From Ctenosaura bakeri (lineage: Eukaryota > Chordata > Lepidosauria > Squamata > Iguanidae): DNA of 64,000 nucleotides. A program made the position numbers and the translations under genes. The number at the start of each line of letters is the position of its first letter. Position 1 is the first letter of the stretch. Location of the stretch: contig CAOLHI010002138.1 of the NCBI GenBank assembly GCA_948474755.1, positions 1-64,000 of the forward strand, given 5' to 3'. The notes under the pieces are model-generated. The model saw only the letters and a program-made list of their open reading frames with translations. It had not been told where the DNA came from and did no database searches. Positions 30,996 through 44,071 of this stretch are shown here, piece by piece.

Positions 30996-32355
30996 TTTTC
31001 AAGAAGAAAATGAATGAAGAATTGCATCTTTATTCTATACAATGAGATCATGAATGTTTAACTGAGATGAAGGAGATGCAACTGTGTAGTGTATCTATCT
31101 CTGTGGAAGTTTCCTGAGTATAACTACACAGCTCTGTCCAAGAAGGATTGCTGCTAAGGTACAATCGGCTTAGCTGCTGAAAAGAGTGCTTGTTTGGAGT
31201 GTAGCTGAATTGCTCAGGGCTAAATCTTGCTCCCTAACCTATGTACAGTCCACTAGACCTGTGAAATCTAATCTAATCAATTTAAGCAGTATATTAATTT
31301 AATCAGGAACTTAATTGGGGCTTTGGCCATTAATTGTCAGAGTCCAATGTTATGCCACCAATTTTATTTGGTGGATTGTAAATTAAAGATATGCTTCCTT
31401 ATTGCTTGAAGGAATGTTGGATTGTGGCATATAATATAATAGGGAATGACTTTTTTCTTTATTTATTTTAATGAAGAGTGATAGATAGCTGATGACAACA
31501 TCTAGAGAAGTTTAGAGGACAGCGAGAAAGGAATGGGCTGTTTCAGTTATGTTCACCCCATAAAATAATTTCCCTGGGGAAGCTGATCTAGCCGCAACAG
31601 GATTATATTTTCAACACCAGGTTAAAACATTTCTCTCCCTCCAAGTTGTTTGATGAATTGCAAATGGCCAAATTTTAAATATTGGCCTTAGGCCAAAAAT
31701 TACTTATTCATGCAAGTGGAAGTGGTCCTTTTAAGGTATGTGTGTGCATGTGTGCATGCACATACACACACAAATATAAGACACTTAAAGTCTATTTTAT
31801 TAAATAGAAAAAAAATATTGAAGAAGTTGAATACATCATTACCACCATTACCTGTATCATTTCCATCTATAATGAGATTTAGGAATATGCACATTTATAT
31901 AAGGAAAATTGTTAAATAAATAAATGGGTTAGAAGTAAGAAGATTTCTTTTCTAGAATTATATAACTAGTTGACAGTTAGCTGTCCAGGGCTATTTTTCT
32001 CTTCCTTCTCTAGTTCTAAGCTGTTATTTAGTATCTCTGACAGAGTGAATATTCATTTGGAATATATTCTGTCCTAAATACGACAATCATTCATCAGGCT
32101 GGGCAGTGATTTTTCCATAAAAATAGTAAAACAAAATACACATTTTCACATAAATTTCTTTGGAGCTTTAAAAACTTTGCTGTTGATATTGGAATGAATC
32201 GTAAATTCCCCAGTGTTGTCATTTTCCCCCTCTTTCTCTTCCTCCTCCCCTCCTCTTCCCTGTTCTGGTTCTGTGGTTGAAGGCTGGCCTACCTGTATAG
32301 ACTACTTCTAGCACAAAAGTCATGACTACAACCAAACAGAACCTGTTTATCAAAG
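30996..32355. other. Unassigned non-coding sequence
   Basis: It contains a (TG)n-(CA)n inverted dinucleotide patch at about 31738-31770 and pyrimidine-rich sequence at 32225-32262. No gene was recognised. Confidence 0.4.
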
Positions 32356-32370
32356 GCTTTTTGTCTCTTT

Positions 32371-33361
32371 TTTTTTTAATTTTTTTTTTATTTATATAAC
32401 TGAATCACAAATACAAAACAAGAAAAAAAAATTAAACACCATGTGATATACATAATAGTGAATTAAAAAAAATTTTTTTTTCTTTTTCTTTTTTTCTCTT
32501 CTCTTAAGCAATACTAACTTTCATTGTTATTTTGCACCTTTACCCTTAAATTTATAAATCTGTTCAACTGTTATAATTTCACATTTAATTCAATATTTTT
32601 CACATCCCCTTTAATCTATTTCTATTGTTAATTCTTTTAACTTTTTTTTTTAAAAAAACATTAACATCACTTATCCATTTAAATCTATAAATCACAAGTT
32701 TGACACACACACCTACTAAGAATTAGAAAATATACAACATAAAAGAAAAACAAAACTAAAACTAAAAAATACCCACCCCCCAGAGCCAACTTTTTATTTA
32801 ATCCACTTTCCAAAATTGCCATTCTTCTTTTGACAGGGTAGTATTACTATCTCTTTTCAGAACTTTATCCAAAAATATTTTCCAAATTTCTTCAAAATCA
32901 TTCCCTTTAACCAAACCTTTCATAAACCTAATTCTACATGTTAGTTTATCATTAATTGCAATTTTCCACACTTCGTTATACCATTCCTCTATTTGAAATT
33001 TTTCATTTGCTTTCCATTTTTTTGCTATTATTAATCTCGCTGCAGTTAACAAATTTGTTATTAATTCTTTCTTTACTTGAGTACACTCAACCTTATCATA
33101 TATAGACAACAATGCAATATTTGGACATACTGGTATATCTGCTCCTATAATCTCTTTTATCTCTTTAAAAACCTTTTGCCAAAACTCCATTATCTTATTG
33201 CAATTCCACCACATATGCATATATGTACCAATTTCTTGACATCCTCTCCAACATAATCTTGAATATTTCTCATCTATTTGATTTAATTTCACTGGAGTCA
33301 AGTACCATTTCCACACTAATTTATAATAATTCTCTTTTATTCTTATTGATAATTTTTTTAA
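32371..33361 (-). mobile_element. L1-C: 5'-truncated L1 with perfect 15-bp target duplication
   Basis: GCTTTTTGTCTCTTT stands at 32356-32370 and 33362-33376, bordering the element exactly. The plus strand starts with the T-rich complement of an A tail, then 3' UTR, then the ORF2 C-terminus. It belongs to the same family as L1-B (15253-16677), and the shared protein region is nearly identical. The truncation point is equivalent to about 15784 in L1-B. The intact duplication and long open frame point to a young insertion. Confidence 0.95.
32798..33361 (-). pseudogene. L1-C ORF2 C-terminal region, frame open
   Basis: An uninterrupted frame of about 188 codons encodes the L1 ORF2 tail: KKLSIRIKENYYKLVWKWYL, SRLCWRGCQEIGTYMHMWWN (zinc-knuckle region), KKWKANEKFQIEEWYNEVW and a final WQFWKVD stop. 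The first nine residues of the longer frame up to 33391 (an ATG start) come from the target duplication and flanking DNA, not from L1. It has no enzyme domain and is not a functional gene. Confidence 0.9.
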
Positions 33362-33535
33362 GCTTTTTGTCTCTTTATGGTACTTTAGCAATCAGTTTCT
33401 CATTGTGCTTTCAATGTTAGGTCTTACTCTTTGGGTGCTTCTATCTGAAGCTTGATATTCAATATTTATTGATTGATTGATTTATCTCAGAAGGCATTTA
33501 ATATGTAATCATTGCCTGACTGAAGAAAGGTGCTA

Positions 33536-33735
33536 GTTATTTTTAATTGTGATTTGTTAGTTGTTTTAATATGTATTTAAACTTTTTATTAATTATTACT
33601 GCTTGTTTAAGTTGTTTTTAACTTTTGTATATCACAGTCTTTTTAACTATGTTTTTTTTGTAAAGTATTGTAAGCTACTTTGAGTCCTTCTGAGGAAAAT
33701 AAATAGAATATATATAAAGATGATGATGATGCAAT
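33536..33735 (+). repeat. L2-like LINE 3' end
   Basis: TTTTAATATGTATTTAAAC, GTTGTTTTTAACTTTTGTAT, then TTGTAAGCTACTTTGAGTCC, TTCTGAGGAAAATAAATAG and a TGATGATGATG tail fit the 3' end of an L2-like LINE (usual form GTAAGCCGCCTTGAGTCC...ATAAATAA). Confidence 0.65.
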
Positions 33736-36500
33736 AACCTGTAGTAGAGTCTTCTTGGTATTGACATCTATAGAGTACTCTCCTTAGAAATGCTCAAGTG
33801 CTATTTACTGTCCTTGACTTGGGTATCATTAAAAAAAAAATAGCCTCCTGAACTTCCAATAGATGTGTTATTTACTGTGGTTCTGTCATCTAAAACAAAT
33901 GTTTTATCTGATTATCTCAAATTCTGTTCTTAGCCACCTTGGAAGCTGCTAAGCTGTGAGATGGCCTATTGAAAAATCAAATCAACAAATACTGTAAATC
34001 AGTAGATCCATTGGGGGCATTGGGATTTTAGTATTTACATTGACTGTTATGAAACTGTGAATCTGAAGGGAATATTTAGACTGCTGAATTGAGGCTTTTG
34101 AATAACTGAGAATTTGTAATGATTAAGAACACCAAATAGGACAGACTGAAAAATTTTAGTTTGGGGATCTCTTCAGAGCAGACTTGGAAGAGTTATGGGA
34201 AACAGCAGAGTAGGGACAGAAAGGTCACATTTTGTTCTGCAAGTCTTCTTCCATGACATTGGATTTAATAACCTCTCTGCTTAGACCTTACATAGGAATG
34301 CAGTAAATCAAGATTGTACAAGTTCAATTGACTCAATGAGCCTACTGTAATAGGGACTAACCACTGGACTTAGTCCATAGTGTCTCCCGACTGTCAGCTG
34401 AGTTTGTCCAGCTTCATTTCCTTTTCATGGCATCTTCCATTCTATGGAAAGTTGGAGTGATCTGACCCACCAACCCAAACAATTCACCTACCCCACCCCA
34501 AAAAAAACCTTTTGAGTTTGATCATGAATTCTATTGCTCTATATGTGTGAAATTTCTCCTTCTCTCTCTCTTTTACATTGCAAGATCCCTTGATGACCCA
34601 GTTTGAGCCACTTGGTGAGGTATACATTTTAATAACAGAAAAAACAGTATCGCAAAGTCTCTCATTTGTTACTGAGGGTGAAGTAATCCTCTCCTCAGCA
34701 CCAGCTAGCAAGGGAATTTGTTGAACAGTACTTCTACATATGATGTTGCAGGTGGATTTTGGAAGAATCAAAACAAAATCATGTAGTTAGTCACACTGAC
34801 TGAACATGATGTGCGTATAATTTATCCATCTTGAATGATGCCAACTGACCAGGGAGAATTATTTCAGGTCGGCTAGGAGACAACATGATTGGAATGCCAT
34901 TGATCTCAGAATGACCTATAACTGACCTATAACTGACTGACATTTGAAAGAATGGGCTAGCCTATTTTGTGTACAATCCTTCTGGTAGTCCTCCCTTTTG
35001 TCTTACAGCTCTGACCCACCTGGATTGAAATGTCAGTATTCCTGGCACAGACAGTATGGCCCTCAAGCTGAAAGCAATTTCTCTGCAAGGAAATGTTTTT
35101 AAGGATATTATTTTTGCTTTGTAGATTCTTTCCATATTCAGTCTTGCCTATAGACATGCATGAAACATGTGAATATACTTGAAATATTACTAACAGTAAT
35201 TATTAGTAATTGCTAATAAAGTTGCTATATTAGTAATATAGCAACAACAACAAACATCGATCAGGATGCCTTCCACTGACTCATGACTCAAGTTTACCTA
35301 TTTTTTTTTTAAAAAAAAAGCCAAACAGTACTGCATGTAAATTTGGCAGTGAAATGTGCCTAAAGCAACATCAAACAGCAAATGGAACTGTCTCAGCAAA
35401 TGGTTTGACCCCATTGTTCAAAATGTAACTATTCAGAGAGGAAACTTCATGCCTAGTTCCCTTCTTTGCTGCTCCCTTAAGCCCAGCAGTTCCGAAAGCA
35501 CCTCCCATCCAGCAATCTTTAGTTGCTGTGGGAGATGAGAGACAGAGAGGCAGAAGAATTTGGAGAGATCACATCTTGTGGATTCCCCTGATGTTCTTGT
35601 CCTTCTGCAAAGCTAAGACAAAGAGGGGTAGGTTTCAGTGGTGAAAGTAGTCAAAAGGATTTTGGGTTTGCAAGAGATGGACTTATCCCTAGTTATCACC
35701 AGCTATGTGTTCACATTTTTTTACTAGTCTTTTTTTCAGTCACTGAAAACCAACTGCTTAAGAACAACAGCAGAAAAGAAAAATAAGTCCTGACAGAAAT
35801 GTCAACTTGGGATAACTCACAGGAGAGCAATCCCCCTCCTTTTTAAATGCAATGTTTAGCTTTCTCACTGTGCAACATCCCCAAATTCCTGCAGTGTCCC
35901 CAATTAAAGCAAAGCCTTGGGATGTACTAAAAACTGGGAGGAAATCTTTGAATGTGTCTTCTTAATTGGTTCTGAGATTCAGGTCTGTTATCAGAACTGA
36001 ACAGAGAAGAATCAGTATTAACACCTGAACTCATGTCTATGCAAAATCCAGAGTTCCTAAAGCAGCAATTAAATGGCTTAATCTTAAAACCCTCCCAGGT
36101 TCAATTCAGTAGATCTGTTCTGAAGGGCACTGCTAATTCTTCATGAATTGCCATTTTACATTAGCAAATGCTGTTTTAATTCCTGCATCATTCTTGCCAG
36201 GCTCTTCTCTGAGTTTCTTCCAAGGCTTTGGAACTCCCCCTCCCCTGAGTGTCTTTCTTGCTTATCCTTTAAAAACAAAAACAAAAACTGTAATGACAAA
36301 TATTTGTGCTTCAGATTGCAGCCCCCTTCTCCCTCTTTCCTTTATGAGCTACATTTATATCCAACTATTTGTTCAGTAATCTCATATAAGGTCACATTAA
36401 AACATGTTGAAGCCCTAAACTATGTCAAGAAGGTGATAAGGTGTTAACTGTATCAAGATACCAACCACAGTGGGGTGAGTGAGTTAAAGTATATCTTTGT
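33736..36500. other. Unassigned non-coding sequence
   Basis: One further weak L2-like tail may lie at 33925-33990 (TTAGCCACCTTGGAAGC). Near 35180-35250 there is a small TAGTAAT-rich inverted region. No gene was recognised. Confidence 0.4.
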
Positions 36501-36526
36501 AACACTTATGTAGTACTTGAAATTTA

Positions 36527-36548
36527 GTGTGTGTGTGTGTGTGTGTGT
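36527..36548. repeat. Microsatellite (GT)n
   Basis: About eleven GT units. Confidence 0.9.
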
Positions 36549-39500
36549 TTTAATATATTTAAGAGAATGTGAGAATCTAAACTTTAGTTTACTTAGTTTA
36601 TGTGTTAATCTAGCACTGAGTTGAAGTTATCACTACACAGTCCTGTGAGAGAGGCTAGAAGTCATAGTTATTTGATCCTCGTGTGGCACTATGTAGATGT
36701 AGTTAATCAGTGTAGTTTGGTTTAGTACTAGTTTTAGATCAGTGTTGATGTTTATTTCCCTTTTCTATATGTGTGGATTTTTGTTGTGTGTGTATAATAA
36801 AGACACACATACATATATACATATATATTTTTAAAAAAGATATTCCTGTGAGATTAAGTCAAGCTGAGGGAGAGTGAATGGCTAAGGGTCACCAAGTAAT
36901 TTATGGTTCATTGGGGACTGGAAACTGGATGTCCCAGACCCCAGTCCAACATCCTAACAATTTCATCCCAGAGCAAAAAAAGAGAGGCAAGTATACACCA
37001 ATGTAATCATAATTACAAGGAACATTTTTGCCCAGCTCTCCTTTGCAGAAATGTTCCTTATCTTGGTTTATTCTTTTGATTTCATTTTCGGTTGCCTTTT
37101 TTGTCCTCGCTGATGTTGTTTCACAGCCAAATCTTGAGTAACCATGTAGCATTGTAATGCTGTGTACCTGTAATGGGTTGGAATAACACACACATTTGAG
37201 AAGAAGAAAAAGAACCATTAACAGAGAGGAAATGGTGTCGTAACTACCATACAAATGGTGCCATAGCTAGAAAAAAACAATGACACTGAGCAGGATAAGG
37301 AAGGAAGAAAAAAAGGCTATTTCACAGAAACTATTTTCTGCAGGAAATATTTGTACCCCTCAGCAGTATTTTTCAGCCCCCAAAATAGAAACTGCTGCAG
37401 CTTGACATATAAGTAACATCATTAGTGTGTGAACTTGGATAGCTAAAGCAATCAGTTATATTCCCCATAACAAGAGTATTGACCATTTTCCCCCCTTAGG
37501 CTTCAGCTGTACATTTTAATAGAATATCAGTCCTCAGAGCATTAACACATTTTGGAGCTTTTAAATCAACGGTGACCTATCCAGTCAGAGGGCTGCTCCA
37601 GTAATGCAATGGCTCACTAAGGTTAATGACAGATCACAGTATGATGCAATTTGTACAGTGCCATTTCACCCATTAGATCTCTGCCAATGTTTGCATTGGT
37701 CAGGTTATCATATCTAAATAATAAGCCAAGTTGTCCTTCCTTCCTGGAGATAGCTGATGATTACCGGAAAGTCTGGAATGCTATACTGGGACAGGCTCTG
37801 AGTCTTAAAGGCAGAAGATAAATTTTCCATGCTATAGCTAGAGGATGATAAAAGCAGGCCAGGTCAGGTTTCTCAGTTACTGTGTGACATCTTCCTCCTG
37901 TGGCTCCATTTGACCATCTGGATGAATGAACAGTTGAGATGTGAGTAGAAATTAGACCTCTGACTCCCTCTCTGTTTTTAGCTACCATTTTTTCCCTGAT
38001 GGGGAAGGTTAGCTGACCTGACCTTCTCTGGAAGATTATTTACAATAAGAACTGTCTGTAATTCTCTTCTCTCCTGTGTGAAGGCCACACATATCCTGCC
38101 TGAAAGCACAAATGATGTGGCACTTAGAACTCACACTAGTACTTTCTGATTTTTTTTTCCAAATTGATTATAGATGTCAAATCAGAGGGAATCAGGCTGT
38201 TCCAGTCACCTAGAGGAAGAGAATGGAGGTTACTTTCTATAACTATGAACTTACTATAATGCTAAAGTAAGTGTTCCTCTCCTCAGTCCTGTCAGCCTTC
38301 ATTTACTCTCTTAGGTTGCTGCATAAAGACACTGTTATTCTGAAAGGAAAGGAAATAATAAGAAGGGACAAGTGGCAGTCCTGAATGCTTGTGAAGGTTG
38401 TGTCAGTACTCAAAAAGTGTTTTCTTGAAAGTACTTTCCCAACAAGCATAGTTGTTCATTTCTGATGGGTTGCCACACTTCAGCCCTGAAAACTGCTTTC
38501 TGTATCATTTGCTTTTCCATTTGGATCTCCATGGCAGCCATCTTGAAGCTATAAGGTTGCAAACTAATTATTTGCCAAGGAATCTTACCTTGTTGGCCAT
38601 GGGCACTGTCACTGAAATCCTGTATGACCACTGCATACTATGTAGTACCACAGAATTCCAACCAGATCCTCCCGCAACCCCATTGTGACATATCTCTTTG
38701 CCATACTGACTGTACATTTCCAAGCTTGAGTTCCTGTCACTCACCCTGCCCTCCCATCTCTCCTTTCCTGAATGGGGTACTTGTGCCTCCACATGATCCC
38801 CTCATTGTGGACCAGTGGCTATGTTATTTTGGTGTGTTCTATGTAATAATTGTGACTAGGGCTTCCTCTAAACTTAGTATGAATAGAAAAAACAGTGGTA
38901 AAAAACAAATAAGTGGATGTTTTTAAGACAAAAACAATAATGCACTGACCCTTGAACTACAAAATCTTTCACGGATTCTCAAAACCATAGTCAATTCTTT
39001 CTCTGTCTGATTCTCCTATCTCTCTAAATCTATCCCTTTTCTCTGTATCAGCCTTTCCTTATCTCAATGCCACTTTTCCCCTAATAGCCTTTTGTCAGAG
39101 AGAATCTTCATTTTTGTATAATTTATCCACCCCACCCCCCACAGTAGGTCCTCTTTCACAGTGTTCCATGAGCTGGAAAAGGCTGGCACCAACTGGGCAT
39201 GATCGGCTCCTCCCTTCATATCCACTTACCAGTAAGCATCTACTGGAGTTGATGGGGATCTATTACCCTGAGGACTGAGAAACAGCTGCCTGATGTTTCT
39301 ACCCCTCCTTTGAATTATGTCTGGCATGACTGGGAGAAAAAGGACTCCTGTCACAGATTTCCCTCACACCAGAGATTGCTTGTGCAAGGGGAGTGGGAAT
39401 ATCAGGCAGCCATTTCTTCATCGACAGGGTGACAGACCCCTGTCAATTACTAACTGCTGTTTACCAGTAAGGAAATTTGGGGGGCTTTCATGGTCCCTGT

Positions 39501-40204
39501 GTAATCCCTAACCTACAGACTACATGGGGATCATGAATATGTAGCAGTTACAAATGTGTAACTGTAGGTTACATATTTGTAACTGCCCAACAGGGTTATG
39601 GCTCTTGAATTTTGATATGCTTTGTTTCAGGGCTTTAGTATTGTATCAGGGCTTTGGCAATCAATTAATTAATTAATCAATCAATCAATCAGTTAATCAA
39701 TCAATGCTATTTGCTTTTTTGATGTATCAGGCAGGAGATAAAAAAAAATACTTTCAATGAAAGAAAATTTAAGCCATTTACTTCTCCAGAAACCCTACTC
39801 TGACTATTGATTAGTGAGACCTTCATTTGAGTTTGTGCTTGATAAAATTGACCAAAATTTACCACATTCTTTGTATTCTTCTTCTCCACTCTCCCCTCCC
39901 CTTCCCCTTCCCCCTTCTCCAATATGGAAGAAACTATAACTGCCATGCCTTTGTATCATAAAAATACAACTTTGAACCCATCCTAACTCAACCATGTTGA
40001 CATGGAATTTGGGTTGCCTGGTTTTTTTCATCCATTATTTGTGTTATTCATTTATATCTGGTTGGATCTGGTTGATTGTGATGGATGGAAATTTTGTTTT
40101 AATTTGGTTTCAGTAAGAATTTATGAACATGCACTGATTGATGCCACCCCCTCTTTGGTGATTTTAAAAATTTGAATGTAAACAAAAGCAACACTGGTAC
40201 ATTT
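36549..40204. other. Repeat-poor non-coding stretch
   Basis: This holds a small palindrome (39545-39585), a TTAA/TCAA run (39661-39705) and a possible copy of the TTTTCTGCA family at 37318-37400 (CTATTTTCTGCAGGAAATAT). No exon or clear transposon was recognised. The 37560-37740 part is complex sequence without repeats and could be conserved regulatory DNA, which cannot be judged without alignment. Confidence 0.4.
39545..39585. repeat. Short hairpin
   Basis: CAGTTACAAATGTGTAAC and GTTACATATTTGTAACTG pair at 17 of 18 positions with a 5-base loop. Confidence 0.9.
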
Positions 40205-40385
40205 TGACTTGTTGCTGTTGCTGTTCTATGCCTTCAAGTGGCAACCCTAAGGGAAAACTATCATGGGGTTTTCTGGGGTTGAGAGTGGGTGGTGTGTCCA
40301 AGGTCACCCAGTGAACTTCCATGACAAGTGCAGGATCGAACTCTGATCTCCAGGTTCAAAGTTCAACCCTTGAACCACTATATCC
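40205..40385 (-). repeat. tRNA-derived SINE, lizard type
   Basis: On the plus strand TTGTTGCTGTTGCTGTTCTATG and CCTTCAAGTGGCAACCC open it (complement of the CAA tail and GACTTGAAGGCA). CATGGGGTTTTCTGG, AGGTCACCCAGTG and a B-box complement GGATCGAACTC follow, ending TTGAACCACTAT. Confidence 0.8.
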
Positions 40386-41049
40386 CCTTTTGAATTCTCC
40401 TTTGAATTTTCCAAAATGTAATCACATTTTTCACTAGTAAATACATTTGTTTTTGTTTGTTTTTAAATGGTTTCCTCCATTGCCACATTGTAGAGGGCAT
40501 CGTTATAGAAAAGAAGATATATAATAAAGAGTAGCGGAGCATATACATGAGAAGAAAAAACAAATCCAGATCGAATGGGCTGGTTGTTGGCAGGTTTTTT
40601 ATTTTGAAAGTATACTGTTAAAAACAAAACCATGGATAGGGTTGTGATTAAATCAGGATTGGGTGGAAAAAATCATAGGATGACATTCCATTTTCAAACA
40701 TAATGTATTACACAATATCTTGTTCAGTTCGTATTACATTTTGATATGACATCGTATGGAAGAGAAAGATGCTTTAAAAAGAGCATAGCAAAAGATTAAA
40801 AAGTGTCATATGTTTTTTGGAGAGGAGATTAAACAGTGGTAATTCAATCCTTCATATAATGATTTTGGGGCATAACTTCTGAGGAATCAATTAAATTATT
40901 TGGTGATGTAAACTTTAAAGAGGAGGGCACAGTATAAACCATGAGCCTCATACAGCTCCCAGGGTCCCATATGTCCCCCTTATTGCCAACACCTTCTTTT
41001 TCTCTCTCATCTTTAAAGATGGTTTAAAAGACTCTATTGTCGCACCAAA
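40386..41049. other. Unassigned non-coding sequence
   Basis: No gene or named repeat was seen. Confidence 0.4.
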
Positions 41050-41133
41050 TTTCAAATCCCAAGACTTTATAGGATCCAGCCATGACAGTTGAAATATAAT
41101 CATGATGCTATAACTGTGTAGTGTAAAAGGACC
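41050..41133. repeat. Right half of the GGGCCTTT-end MITE family
   Basis: TTTCAAATCCCAAGACTTTATAGGATCC, then GATGCTATAACTGTGTAGTG and AAAAGGACC, follow the right half of the element at 53376-53578. The left half is absent. Confidence 0.55.
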
Positions 41134-41289
41134 ATAGAACAGATTTTATATCTGGGCTCTCCATTTTTACTTTCAATCACAGTGCTTTCGTGAGATCTAT
41201 AAAGGAACTTGTTGATGTCAGATCAACCTTCCCACTCCGCACAAAAAACAAAAACAAAACAAAAAACCCCCCGCAAATTGAAGAATCAA

Positions 41290-43367
41290 TTTTTTTTATT
41301 ATATTTATTCCACAACAGTTATTAAAATAACATACATTCATTACTAATTTGTTCTGTTTTTGTTACACAACAAATTCAATATGTACATTTTTAACAAATT
41401 GTACTTTTAATTCCATAAATTACTTTTACCGTATCTTCTATAAATTTTTCTGTCTATTTAATTCCTCAGTATTAATCTTGTGCTACTTCCTAACTTCCCC
41501 TAGTACCAATTTTTATTTGTATCTCTAAAGTTTCTGTTACCCACCCCAAATGGGAATTATCCCACCGCATTATTTCCTAATTTCTTTTTCTTTTTTCCCC
41601 TTTGTTTAATTCACTATCTTGTTAACCATCTCTTTCTTTTCATCTTTCCTTTATCATTGGTTCTCATCATTATTGTAAGGACCTTGATTTGCTTTACTGT
41701 TATGTTTGTGCTTATGTCGGGAGAAAATACTTTTCTACTTGATTCCATTCTTTTTCATATAAGCGTTGATTCCTTCCTTGCATCAACATCATTAATTTAT
41801 TCATTTCTCTATATTCCATCACTTTGATAATCCATTCCTCTATTTTGGGAGTTTGATTGATTTTCCACATTCTCGCATTCCACATTCTCACAAAAACTAT
41901 ATAAGATTATTATATATAAGATTATTCTCCATTTTTTTTATTCTCATTTTTCCCCCTTTTTTCTTTCTCTACTCTCTGTATAATATTCAGCAAAAATATT
42001 TCTGGTATAGCGGAATATTTGTTTGCAGCACCTCTTGACATTATCTCTTGGATTTTTTTCCAGAAAATTCTTGCTTTATCACAGGTCCACCAACCATGAT
42101 AATAGGTTCCATTTTCTCTCCCACATTTCCAACACTTGTTCTCTTTTGATTTATATATTTTATTTATTTTTACTAGGTCCAAGTGCCATCTATACAACAT
42201 CTTCAAGTAGTTCTCTTTCAGGTTTTGGGCTGCAGTGAATTTTTGTGTCTCTGACCAACTTCTTTCTCAGTGTTCTAATTGTATCTCACGGCCTATATTT
42301 TGTGCCCATGTGATCACTGTAGGTTTGATTTGTTCTGTTTCTAATTATCTCTCCATGAATAACCTGTATAGTTTTGAAGTCGTTTGTTTCTGTGATTCAA
42401 ATATTACCTTTTCAAATGTTTTTTCATCTCTGTCTAATTCAAACCCTTCCAATTTATTGTCCATATTAACTCTTTCGTTAAGTTGTCTGTATAAAAACCA
42501 AGGACACTTGAATCCTTCATCTTCTAATTTTTCTCTTGTTTTCATTTTATATTTTTGATTCTTCTCTTCTATTATTATATCTTTATATTGTATCATTTTT
42601 TCTTGTGGTTCTCTCCATCTCCCAAAAAACGCTTCATGAGGAGAGATCCATGATGGGATTTTCTGATATTTTTTCTTAAATTTTTGCCAGATCATGAATA
42701 AAGCTTTCCTTAGGTAGTGATTCAAGAATTCTTTGTCTATTTTTTCTTTATTATACCATACACAGGCGTGCCAGCCCATGCATAAACCCGAACCTTCAAG
42801 ATTTAGTAGCTTCTCGTCTTGTAAGGTCAACGATTCTTTGACCCATGTCAGACTATTTGCTTGATAGTACACTTTGGTAAGCCAGCACCTCCTTTCTCTT
42901 TTCTTTCCGTGAGAGTTTGCCATTTTATCCTTGGTCTCTTCTTCTCCCAGATGAACTGTGATATCTCTTTCTGCCATTCTCTGAACAGCTTTTCATTTGT
43001 AATTACAGGTAAGTTTTGGAAAAGGAAATTTAATTTCAATAAAACATTCATTTTTATCTTTGCAATTCTGTCTAAAAGTGAAAGTTGTAAGGAATTCCAA
43101 TTGTTCAGGGATTTTTTAATTTCTTTCCATGTTGCTTTGTAATTATTTTTGAATAATTTGTTTCTCTTTGATATCCATATCCTCAGGTACGTAACTTTCT
43201 TTTCTGATTTAAAGCCTGTTTTTTAATCAGTTCTCTTTCTTCTTCCATTCTTATGATTTTTGTCAAAATTTTTGTCTTTTCTCTGTTAATTTTAAGTCCC
43301 GCTACTTTGCCAAATTGGTTCAATTTTTCTAATAAATTATCTATACTTACATTTGGATCTTCTAAGA
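41290..43367 (-). mobile_element. L1-D: 5'-truncated L1 with 11-bp target duplication
   Basis: TGAAGAATCAA occurs at 41279-41289 and at 43368-43378, directly at the two ends. From the plus-strand left side come a T-rich tail complement, 3' UTR, the ORF2 C-terminus and finally, at the 5' end, the end of the reverse transcriptase domain. It is a different L1 family from L1-B and L1-C and nearer to L1-A in the C-terminal cysteine motif. It is about 2.1 kb long. Confidence 0.9.
41922..43355 (-). pseudogene. L1-D ORF2, post-catalytic reverse transcriptase to C-terminus
   Basis: Read downwards from 43355, it starts SIDNLLEKLNQFGKVAGLKI and NREKTKILTKI, the region just after the FADD motif. Shifts then lead to the frame 43051-42848 (FREWQKEISQFIWEKKRPRI), the 210-codon frame 42977-42345 (LPKCT-type, GLCMGWHACVWYNKEKID, WISPHEAFFGRWREPQE) and the frame 42206-41922 with CWKCGRENGTYYHGWWTC, the C-terminal zinc-knuckle pattern with all Cys and His kept. 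At least three frame breaks exist. No catalytic residues of the polymerase are present because of the truncation. Confidence 0.88.
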
Positions 43368-43378
43368 TGAAGAATCAA

Positions 43379-43958
43379 ATTATTTTTTTTAAAAAAAATC
43401 CATTACAACTTTTAATCACTATATCTATCATTTTAATTGTTTATGTTCCATCCTTAATACATTTTAAGGTTACTCCTTTCTGAACCATAAGGATGTGAAT
43501 AACCTACTCCTACAAAGTTCAAAGACATCTCTTGTAACCAAAGTCCCACACCAATCTGTCTGATATTTCACAGTCTCCTTCTCTTTAGAAGGGGAAGCTG
43601 TGCTTCCAGATTTCAGCCACAGTCATTCTCTGCTCCTTGTGTTGCTTCTATCTGTAATTCTAGCAATGTTCAATTATGTTAGAATAAAATATGGAGGTAT
43701 ACCATACACCACACATACTGTATTTTTTTAAAATAAAATAAAAATCTCTATTACAGTCAGCAGGAAGACAAAAGCTTTAAACTGAAAGTGAGCCGAGATT
43801 GGCACCTCCACAGAGCTACAGTGATCTGAATCAAATTGACCAGCTCTCAGAAGTTTGCAGTTGCCATACTGAATTTAGTCTTTTCTGCATAGCCCTAGCT
43901 TTCCAGGTGATTCATTTATAACATATGGACTATATACTGCTCTAAAACAGTGTCTGGA
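43379..43958. other. Unassigned non-coding sequence
   Basis: An AT-rich repeat of T and A runs at 43380-43400 is next to the L1 target duplication. No gene was seen. Confidence 0.4.
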
Positions 43959-44071
43959 ATCATGTGGCCCTTCAGTTGTTTTACAACTACTATTCCCATC
44001 TTCTCTAGCCAGTATAATGGGAGTGGATACTGGGAGTTTCAGTCTAGTAGCATCTGGAGGGCCACGTAATT
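43959..44071. mobile_element. Palindromic hAT-like MITE
   Basis: The left end CATGTGGCCCTTCAG and the right end CTGGAGGGCCACGTAAT are inverted copies. Inside, ACAACTACTATTCCCATC faces GATACTGGGAGTTTCAGTC. It is the common amniote MITE with GTGGCCCTCCAGATG ends. A diverged, old copy. Confidence 0.7.

Noticed and set aside
36690..36840. LTR or polyadenylation region (AATAAAGACACAC)
   Set aside because: One AATAAA word beside GT and AT repeats is not enough; no inverted TG/CA ends or duplication seen.
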